Both the position numbers and the translations under genes were made by a program. Shown here in pieces: positions 1-5,336 of a stretch of 6,369 nt of DNA. The stretch covers positions 1 to 6,369 of the forward strand of contig DATJFX010000055.1 of NCBI GenBank assembly GCA_035495465.1, in the 5' to 3' direction. Within the stretch, counting starts at the first letter, position 1; every line of letters begins with the position of its first letter. Under the pieces are notes generated by a model. That model saw only the letters and a program-made list of their open reading frames with translations, did not search any database and was not told the origin of the DNA. The DNA is from DATJFX01 sp035495465 (GTDB lineage: Bacteria > Patescibacteriota > Doudnabacteria > UBA920 > O2-02-FULL-48-8).

Positions 1-528
1 CGGCTGATCCGGTCGGAAAGCAGCTGGGTTCGGCGAACTAAATATGTTTATTTGACTGTCAGGGATGGACTTTATACAGCCAATGCGGGAATTGATGAGT
101 CAAATGGGAATGGGCGCTTGGTTCTACTGCCAAAAGATTGCTTTCAGTCAGCCAACGCCATTCGGAGGAAGCTTTTAAGGCATTATAAGATTAAGAACTT
201 AGGAGTAATAATTACTGATAGTCGGACTTTACCGCTCAGGGCTGGGGTTTTGGGAATTGCTCTGGGGTATGCCGGGATAAAAGGACTAAGAGATTATCGA
301 GGGCAAAAAGATATCTTTGGGCGGAAATTTAAATTTGCTAAAACAGATGTTGCGGATAGTTTAGCCACTGCCGCGACTTTAGAGATGGGGGAGGGGTCGG
401 AGCGTCAGCCTTTGGCCTTAATTTCTCAGGCGTCAGTAAAATTCGTAAACCGGACTAATACTAAGGAGCTGTTAATTAACCCTAAAGATGATATGTTTAT
501 TCCGTTATTACCAGGGAGATTTGACTAA
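1..528 (+). CDS. CofE-like gamma-glutamate ligase (putative folate metabolism ligase), 5'-truncated
   Basis: The reading frame is open from the first base, so the gene begins left of the window and 175 C-terminal codons are seen; the TTG at 52 is unlikely to be its start because family-like sequence continues upstream of it. The protein belongs to the F420-0:gamma-glutamyl ligase (CofE, COG1478) fold. Visible family motifs are NAGIDESN (window codons 28-35), LLPKD plus an SANAIR helix (about 42-54), IITDSRTLPLRAG (about 70-82, Asp73 a likely metal ligand), the DYRGQKDIFGR segment (about 98-108) and the ADSLATAATLEMGEG segment (about 118-132). CofE enzymes add L-glutamate to a substrate by a gamma bond using GTP and divalent metal. 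In bacteria lacking F420, relatives have been proposed to glutamylate folates, so folate is the more likely substrate here, but this is inference. The usual GRPWR after the Asp is replaced by RTLPLR. The gene is upstream of, and probably functionally unrelated to, the pilus genes. Confidence 0.85.
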   Translation, partial: RLIRSESSWVRRTKYVYLTVRDGLYTANAGIDESNGNGRLVLLPKDCFQSANAIRRKLLRHYKIKNLGVIITDSRTLPLRAGVLGIALGYAGIKGLRDYRGQKDIFGRKFKFAKTDVADSLATAATLEMGEGSERQPLALISQASVKFVNRTNTKELLINPKDDMFIPLLPGRFD

Positions 529-549
529 AATAATAAAAATCGCTATACT
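521..549 (+). promoter_or_regulatory. Sigma70-type promoter of the pilus operon
   Basis: TTGACT at 521-526 and TATACT at 544-549 each match the -35 and -10 consensus at five of six positions, with an exactly 17-bp spacer. The -35 box covers the last codons and first base of the stop codon of the upstream ligase gene. Transcription would start near 555-557, giving a leader of roughly 38 bases before the pilM ATG at 594. The leader has no convincing Shine-Dalgarno site near the ATG; the AGGAG at 552-556 lies too far upstream and at the predicted start point. No terminator hairpin separates the ligase gene from the operon, so readthrough is also possible. Confidence 0.7.
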
Positions 550-593
550 TTAGGAGAAATCAGGGCTTACCCGCAACAAATTTCTGAAACAAA

Positions 594-1661
594 ATGCTAT
601 TTGGCAAACCAAAAAGTCAACTTGGGGTAGATATTGGCACTTCCAACATAAAAATTGTCCAATTGAAGCCTCAAGGAGACAAATTTGTTCTGGAAACCTA
701 TGGTTTAGTTAATGTTTCTTACCAAATTGCCAATAAAGACAGCGATCCGGCCGTAAATCAAACGGCGGCAATCTTAAAGTCATTGATTGCGAAAACTGGA
801 GTGAGCACTAAAAGAGTCATCGCTTCTTTGCCGAATAGCGCTGTCTTTACCTCTGTGATTGAAATGCCGAAGATTCCTGTGGAAGAGCTGAAAACCGCGA
901 TAGAATTTGAGGCCAAAAAATACGTGCCACTGCCTTTGGAAGAAGTGGCTCTTTCTTGGAGTATTTTGGAAAACAAGCATCAGACGATCACTAAGGATAC
1001 AAATCTCGGTAATTTAAAGAATCAAAATGACTCGAAGAATAAAATTCTTCTGACCGCAGTACCCACCACCGTGATTGATAATTATATTAAAGTTTTTCAC
1101 ATGGCTGGTTTAGAGCCCCAAGCTTTGGAGATCGAAGCCCTAGCTCTTATCCGCTCCCTGGTGGGGGAAGATCTGCATACTAACTTATTAATAGACATCG
1201 GAGCTAAAAGCACCACGGTAAATTTAGTAGAAAACGGATATTTGCGACTTTCCAAAAATTTAAATGTAGGCGGCGACACTGTAACTACCAGTTTAGCGCA
1301 GAGTTTGTCAGTCAATTTTGCTCGAGCCGAGCAGTTTAAGAAAGATTTTGGATTAAACCAGACTTCCCAACAAATTCCTCAGGTTATGCGTCCAATTCTG
1401 GATGTTATAAAAAATGAAGCCCAGCAATTAATTAATTTATTTGAGAGCCGCGGCGAGCGCATAGACAGAGTTTTACTTTCCGGCGGCGGATCGAAACTTC
1501 CTAAACTGCAAGAATATTTTTTAGGGTTAGGCAAGCCAGTAGTGTTGGCAGAACCTTGGTCGCATATTGTATATGATCCAAAACTTAAACCCATCATTGA
1601 ACCGTTGGGACTAAATCTAGCCGTAGCCACCGGCTTAGCCATGAGGCAAATGAATAAATAA
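594..1661 (+). CDS. pilM: Type IV pilus assembly ATPase-like protein PilM
   Basis: This 355-residue protein is a full-length PilM, the cytoplasmic actin/FtsA-like protein of the T4P inner-membrane alignment complex; it binds nucleotide and the N-terminal tail of PilN. The start MLFGKPKSQLGVDIG is typical of the family. The nucleotide-binding signature is visible in order: phosphate-1 VDIGTSNIK (12-20), phosphate-2 LLIDIGAKSTTV (198-209) and the adenosine motif VLLSGGGSKLP (293-303). Residues about 74-126 (RVIASLP, then EMPKIPVEELKTAIEFEAKKYVP) fit the 1C/SHS2-like domain of FtsA-type proteins. A hydrophilic Lys/Asn-rich stretch at about 127-149 looks like a flexible insertion. No membrane segment is apparent. 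It is the first gene behind the promoter at 521-549, and pilN follows after one base. The ATG at 594 is preceded by no clear ribosome binding site, but the N-terminus matches the family closely. Confidence 0.96.
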   Translation: MLFGKPKSQLGVDIGTSNIKIVQLKPQGDKFVLETYGLVNVSYQIANKDSDPAVNQTAAILKSLIAKTGVSTKRVIASLPNSAVFTSVIEMPKIPVEELKTAIEFEAKKYVPLPLEEVALSWSILENKHQTITKDTNLGNLKNQNDSKNKILLTAVPTTVIDNYIKVFHMAGLEPQALEIEALALIRSLVGEDLHTNLLIDIGAKSTTVNLVENGYLRLSKNLNVGGDTVTTSLAQSLSVNFARAEQFKKDFGLNQTSQQIPQVMRPILDVIKNEAQQLINLFESRGERIDRVLLSGGGSKLPKLQEYFLGLGKPVVLAEPWSHIVYDPKLKPIIEPLGLNLAVATGLAMRQMNK

Positions 1662-1662
1662 C

Positions 1663-2217
1663 ATGCAAGAAATAAATTTATTACAAAATCGGTTGCAGGA
1701 AAAAAGCTTTGCTTGGGACAGGCAAAGCAAGCTGATTATTACTTTTCTGTCTATTGTTTTTATCCTGATATTAGGAGCTTTTGGGGTGTTTTATCTGTTA
1801 AATAGCAAAGTGCAGACTCAAGTCCAGACAACCGTAGCTCAAAACCAGGAGTTACGCAAACAACTGGATTCCAAACAACAAGGTTTGTCTGATGCAAAAG
1901 CTTTTCAAGCGCAGTTAGCTAACATTAAAACATTGGTGAATTCCCATGTTTATTTATCGCCACTCCTGGATGAGCTAGCCAAGATGACTTATGTTAAATC
2001 TCAGTATTTTAGCTTAAGTGCAGGAATTGACGGCAAATTACATTTAGAAGGCCGGGTAGACAATTATGTAGACTTGGGCAAATTATTGTTAGGTCTTTCT
2101 ACTTCGTCTAAATTCAAATCCGTGCAGCTGACTTCAGTTCTGCCGTCATTAGGAAAAATAAATGGTTATCAGTTTTCAATTAATTTAACGGCAAGTCCAA
2201 CTTTATTCACTCAATAA
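1663..2217 (+). CDS. pilN: Type IV pilus alignment protein PilN
   Basis: This 184-residue protein begins MQEINLLQNR; the INLL core (residues 4-7) is the conserved PilN tail that inserts into a groove of PilM, here with Gln in place of the usual Pro after it. One transmembrane helix is seen at about 24-46, followed by a Gln-rich heptad-like stretch (about 47-92) likely to be a coiled coil, then a region (about 94-178) of the size and position of the PilN ferredoxin-like domain. Topology would be a short cytoplasmic tail and an extracytoplasmic coil and domain pairing with PilO. The ATG lies one base after the pilM stop and has only a distant GAGG (1643-1646), suggesting translation coupled to pilM. 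Identity rests on the INLL tail, the topology and its place between pilM and pilO. Confidence 0.92.
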   Translation: MQEINLLQNRLQEKSFAWDRQSKLIITFLSIVFILILGAFGVFYLLNSKVQTQVQTTVAQNQELRKQLDSKQQGLSDAKAFQAQLANIKTLVNSHVYLSPLLDELAKMTYVKSQYFSLSAGIDGKLHLEGRVDNYVDLGKLLLGLSTSSKFKSVQLTSVLPSLGKINGYQFSINLTASPTLFTQ

Positions 2218-2220
2218 TTT

Positions 2221-2775
2221 ATGGCGTTAATCTCTTTTAGATCTAGAATGACGAATGGAATAGTTTTATTGATCGCTTGTTTTTTGGCAGCCTATTTTTT
2301 GGCTTTACCGCGCTGGAATAAATATCAGCTATCAATTGCCCAATTGCATGATGCCCAGGCTCAGAACGACCAGCTAAATCAATCCTTATCCTCCTTACAA
2401 AGCTTTTTAGATACATATAATTCGCACGCTCAGGATCGAGTATTGGCGAGCCAAGCTTTACCTACCCAAAATGTGGATACAGCAGATTTGTTGACCGGCA
2501 TTGATGCTTTAGCTAAGGCCTCAGGAGTCAATTTGAAAAGTTTAGAGTTGGGGAGCAGCAGCAATTCGGCTGCGCAGAAGGCTATTGTGCCAAACTCAAT
2601 TGTTACCCAGCCGATTACCATGACGTTAGATGCGAGCTATCCTGCTTTTAAAGATTTTATTACTCGTCTGCAAAATCATCTTCGGTTAATTGATATTCAA
2701 AGTGTATCTTTTAAAATTGATGATGCGGGATTGTTGCAGTTTGATGTTATTTTGAAAACCTATTATCAACAATAA
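2221..2775 (+). CDS. pilO: Type IV pilus alignment protein PilO
   Basis: This 184-residue bitopic protein has a short basic N-terminus, a transmembrane helix at about 12-30, a coiled-coil-like stretch rich in Gln, Leu and Asp (about 34-66) and a C-terminal domain (about 85-182) with the PilO pattern: TADLLTGIDALAKASGVNLKS, a Ser/Asn-rich loop (about 111-118), a strand ITMTLDASY, a helix FKDFITRLQNHLRL and closing strands. PilO dimerises with PilN through the coil and ferredoxin-like domains and helps set the spacing of the pilus machine in the cell envelope. The stop of pilN is three bases before the ATG and no Shine-Dalgarno site is visible, again pointing to coupled translation. It has the same length as pilN, as expected for these paralogue-like partners. 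Confidence 0.92.
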   Translation: MALISFRSRMTNGIVLLIACFLAAYFLALPRWNKYQLSIAQLHDAQAQNDQLNQSLSSLQSFLDTYNSHAQDRVLASQALPTQNVDTADLLTGIDALAKASGVNLKSLELGSSSNSAAQKAIVPNSIVTQPITMTLDASYPAFKDFITRLQNHLRLIDIQSVSFKIDDAGLLQFDVILKTYYQQ

Positions 2776-2777
2776 AT

Positions 2778-3119
2778 ATGGATCCGAAAAAGAAAAAAAT
2801 ATATATTATCATCATTTCTGTTTGCGTTATAGGATCATTGGGAATATTCCTGTGGGGTCAAAGAGCAGGAGTCGCACCCGCTACTTCAGATACTAGTCTT
2901 GTCAATCCAAATCCTACACTTCAAAGCGGAGATGCTGCCGCATCTGGCGCTCCTTCAGCAGATGGAGTTTATCCGCCGCCTGCAGTATTTCCGAATAATA
3001 CCAAACTCGACACTTCCATCATCGATACCAACAGTAAATTTAAGTCTCTTATACCCTACACTCCTGCAGCCGTAGACCCAAAAGAATTGGGCCGGGATGA
3101 TCCATTTACCAATTACTAA
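2778..3119 (+). CDS. PilP-like single-pass tether protein with C-terminal GRDDPF motif
   Basis: A 113-residue protein of no family I can name with certainty. It has a Lys-rich N-terminus (KKKK at 4-7), one transmembrane helix at about 8-27, and then a low-complexity Ala/Pro/Ser/Thr/Asn linker (about 30-95) with PPP at 66-68. It ends in PKELGRDDPFTNY (101-113). Positive-inside topology would place the linker and tail outside the membrane. It starts two bases after pilO and sits where pilP lies in classical pilMNOPQ operons. Proteobacterial PilP carries an RDPF-type motif within a larger lipoprotein, so this may be a shortened, membrane-anchored counterpart that touches PilN/PilO. That role is inferred from position and motif only. 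There is no lipobox and no beta-domain, and no secretin gene is in view. A fast-evolving, unrelated tether is the alternative. Confidence 0.75.
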   Translation: MDPKKKKIYIIIISVCVIGSLGIFLWGQRAGVAPATSDTSLVNPNPTLQSGDAAASGAPSADGVYPPPAVFPNNTKLDTSIIDTNSKFKSLIPYTPAAVDPKELGRDDPFTNY

Positions 3120-3159
3120 AGCAATTTTTCAAGTTCAAATCTTCCTTTGGAAAATGTTA

Positions 3160-3165
3160 AAAGGA
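3160..3165 (+). promoter_or_regulatory. Shine-Dalgarno site of pilB
   Basis: AAAGGA at 3160-3165 lies ten bases before the pilB ATG at 3176 and is the clearest ribosome binding site in the operon's longest internal gap (3120-3175). It can pair perfectly with TCCTTT at 3143-3148 (6-bp stem, 11-base loop). Alternatively AGGA (3162-3165) can pair with TCCT at 3172-3175. Either pairing would partly hide the site. No internal promoter was convincing in the gap. Confidence 0.5.
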
Positions 3166-3175
3166 CGAAAATCCT

Positions 3176-4942
3176 ATGGCAGATACAGCTACCACCACTA
3201 CCCAATACAAAACAATTAGTTTTGAAAATTTTTTACTAGAAAAAGATTTCATTACTAAAGAAAATCTCATCAAAGCCAGGGCAGAGTCATCAACAGCTCA
3301 CCGGAATCTATTCGACTATCTGATAAGTGAGCGCTACCTGACAGAAGAGGACATGACCCGCGCCCGAGGCCTTTTTTTTAATTTGCCCTATATCGACCTG
3401 CGCAATAAAACCATAGGGAAAGAAGTTTTAGATATAGCATCGAAGGAGACTATTTCCAACTACAAGTTTATTCCGTTTGAAATTGCTAACAATGTTTTAA
3501 AAGTTGCTTTAACTGATCCCACCAACCTCTCTGCCTTAGAGGCCTTGGAATTTTTATCGCATAAAAATAAATATCGGATCGAAACATATATAACTTCTTT
3601 TACCAGCTTCCAGTCAGTGTTCCGGAAGTCCGGCAGCATCACCAAAGAAGTTACCAAGGCTTTGGAAGAAGTGGTGCAAAAAGAGCAGGCAGAGGAACAG
3701 AAAAAACAGGCCAAGCCGACAGTAGAAGTGGAGATGAAAATTGTTGATGAAGCTCCGATTTCGAAAATCGTAGACGTGATCATCCGCCACGCTATTGAAG
3801 CCAGAGCTTCGGACATCCATATCGAACCTTCAGAAGAGGATCTCCGGGTCAGGTATCGGATTGATGGCGAATTACACAGTTCCTTGATTCTTCCTAAATC
3901 AGTTCATCCGGCAATTATTTCCAGAATTAAAATTCTCTCCAACTTAAAAATCGACGAACAGCGCTTGCCGCAAGATGGCCGTTTTCACATCAATCTGGAA
4001 GGGAAGCCAATTGATTTTCGTGTGTCGACTTTTCCTACTGTGGTGGGAGAAAAGATCGTTTTACGTATTTTGGACAAATCCACAGGCGCGCCCACTTTAG
4101 ATGATTTAGGAATTTTAGGCCGACGACTAACTGACATGAAAGACGCGATCAGCAAACCTCATGGCATGTTTTTAATGACTGGACCGACTGGCAGCGGTAA
4201 ATCCACAACTTTGTATGCTATTTTAAGTTTACTAAATAAACCCGGAGTTAATATTGTGACTTTGGAAGATCCGGTAGAATATTTTATTGATGGCGTAAAC
4301 CAAGCCCAGATTCGGCCCGAGATCGGACTGACTTTCGCTTCCGGCCTTCGCTCTATTTTGCGCCAAGATCCGAACATTATCATGGTTGGAGAAATTCGGG
4401 ATCGAGAAACTGCTGAACTGGCGGTAAATTCTGCTTTGACTGGACACTTGGTATTTTCGACATTGCACACGAACAGCGCTGCCGGCGCCATCCCACGGCT
4501 TATGGATATGGGAATTGAACCATTCCTGCTGACCGCTTCCATCAATTTATTGGCAGCCCAGCGTTTGGTCCGTAAGATTTGTGATAAATGCAAAACTACT
4601 GACAAGCCTACCGAAGCAATTGAAAAAATTATCCGAGATGAAATGGCTACCGTGGATAAATCTGAACTCGAGGGCATAGATATGAAAGATATTAAAGTTT
4701 ATAAGGGCCGCGGCTGTCCTGCTTGCGGCAACACAGGATTTAAAGGCCGGATTGGTATTTATGAAACTATTCCAATGTCTAAAAATATTCAGAATTTGGT
4801 TAATGACAGACAGCCGGCCATAAAGATTTTAGAGTATGCGATTAAAGAAGAAAAAATGATGGTAATGAAGCAAGATGGAGTCCTAAAAGCTCTGAAGGGT
4901 CTGACTACTGTGGAAGAAGTTGTCAGAGTTACTAAGGAATAA
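3176..4942 (+). CDS. pilB: Type IV pilus extension ATPase PilB (GspE/PulE family)
   Basis: This 588-residue protein is a full-length cytoplasmic secretion ATPase that powers pilus assembly as a hexamer acting on the platform protein PilC. The N-terminal region (about 14-150) has two MshEN/T2SSE_N-like repeats starting near residues 15 and 44. A charged Gln/Glu/Lys-rich linker (about 158-190) leads into the N2 domain with ASDIHIEP (211-218) and RYRIDG (226-231). The ATPase core shows Walker A GPTGSGKST (336-344), the Asp box EDPVEY (364-369), Walker B with MVGEIRD (403-409) and the His box STLHTNSAAGA (428-438). Four cysteines in two CxxC pairs (469/472 and 514/517) match the zinc-binding C-terminal subdomain of PilB/GspE, absent from PilT. 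The ATG at 3176 is supported by AAAGGA ten bases upstream. The gene lies between the alignment genes and the receiver-pilT pair. Confidence 0.97.
   Translation: MADTATTTTQYKTISFENFLLEKDFITKENLIKARAESSTAHRNLFDYLISERYLTEEDMTRARGLFFNLPYIDLRNKTIGKEVLDIASKETISNYKFIPFEIANNVLKVALTDPTNLSALEALEFLSHKNKYRIETYITSFTSFQSVFRKSGSITKEVTKALEEVVQKEQAEEQKKQAKPTVEVEMKIVDEAPISKIVDVIIRHAIEARASDIHIEPSEEDLRVRYRIDGELHSSLILPKSVHPAIISRIKILSNLKIDEQRLPQDGRFHINLEGKPIDFRVSTFPTVVGEKIVLRILDKSTGAPTLDDLGILGRRLTDMKDAISKPHGMFLMTGPTGSGKSTTLYAILSLLNKPGVNIVTLEDPVEYFIDGVNQAQIRPEIGLTFASGLRSILRQDPNIIMVGEIRDRETAELAVNSALTGHLVFSTLHTNSAAGAIPRLMDMGIEPFLLTASINLLAAQRLVRKICDKCKTTDKPTEAIEKIIRDEMATVDKSELEGIDMKDIKVYKGRGCPACGNTGFKGRIGIYETIPMSKNIQNLVNDRQPAIKILEYAIKEEKMMVMKQDGVLKALKGLTTVEEVVRVTKE
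4934..4938 (+). promoter_or_regulatory. Shine-Dalgarno site fixing the receiver gene start
   Basis: AAGGA at 4934-4938 lies inside the last codons of pilB and five bases before the ATG at 4944. It supports that ATG over a TTG at 4920 in the same frame, which would add eight residues (MSELLRNN) with no counterpart in receiver domains. Confidence 0.6.
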
Positions 4943-4943
4943 T

Positions 4944-5336
4944 ATGAATAAGATTTTTTTCGCGCATCAAGATCCAAAAATTACTTCCCTTTATGAGGAT
5001 TCTTTAGTTCCGTATTTTACTTTTGATTCGGCGCATGATGGTTTAAGCGCAATTCGAAAAATCCGACTTTTTCAGCCGGATCTGATAGTGAGTGATTATC
5101 ATTTACCTCTATTGTCCGGACTGACCATATTAAAATATATTCGGTCTCATCCTACGCTATATCCTATTCCTTTTTTGTTTCTGACTGACCATGATGATGC
5201 GAACACAGCTTTAAATTTCGGAGCCAACGAATGGATAGATCGAAGAACAATCGCTCCTCCTGATCTTATCAATCGAATTTTTTATCACATAAAAATTAAT
5301 CAACCGGTAAGCTTACATAAATTATATGGTATATAA
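4944..5336 (+). CDS. Stand-alone response-regulator receiver domain protein, atypical
   Basis: A 130-residue single-domain receiver (CheY fold) with no output domain. It begins with strand KIFFA followed by HQDPKI (8-13), and has the DG turn at 32-33. The phosphoacceptor region is PDLIVSDYHLPLLSG with Asp51, Thr81 ends strand 4 (FLFLTD), and GANEWIDR (93-100) stands where receivers usually have GAxxYLxKP. Aligned this way, the acidic pair that binds magnesium is His8-Gln9 and the conserved Lys is Arg100, so normal phosphorylation chemistry may be impaired even though Asp51 and Thr81 are kept. It begins one base after pilB and overlaps pilT by 11 bp, so it is made together with both motors and probably acts on one of them or on their exchange. 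No histidine kinase is in the window. Single-domain regulators such as PilG/PilH control T4P in Pseudomonas, but I do not claim orthology. Confidence 0.85.
   Translation: MNKIFFAHQDPKITSLYEDSLVPYFTFDSAHDGLSAIRKIRLFQPDLIVSDYHLPLLSGLTILKYIRSHPTLYPIPFLFLTDHDDANTALNFGANEWIDRRTIAPPDLINRIFYHIKINQPVSLHKLYGI

Noticed and set aside
529..593. Terminator for the ligase gene
   Set aside because: No GC-rich stem followed by a T run is present; the small inverted repeat in the leader is weak and lacks a T tract.
2778..2840. Possible lipoprotein signal in the tether protein (Cys16)
   Set aside because: The residues before Cys16 are Ile-Ser-Val; a lipobox needs Gly, Ala or Ser at -1, and the Cys is in the middle of the membrane helix.
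3120..3175. Internal promoter ahead of pilB
   Set aside because: No pair of boxes with acceptable spacing matched the sigma70 consensus well enough.
3460..3816. 118-codon open frame on the minus strand
   Set aside because: Antisense to pilB; its Ser/Cys/Phe-rich composition mirrors the Glu/Lys-rich linker on the coding strand.
4159..4677. 172-codon open frame on the minus strand
   Set aside because: It is fully antisense to the conserved ATPase core of pilB, shows no recognisable motif and is explained by codon bias of the plus-strand gene.
4920..4943. TTG start extending the receiver gene into pilB
   Set aside because: The ATG at 4944 has an AAGGA site at the right distance and gives a normal receiver N-terminus.
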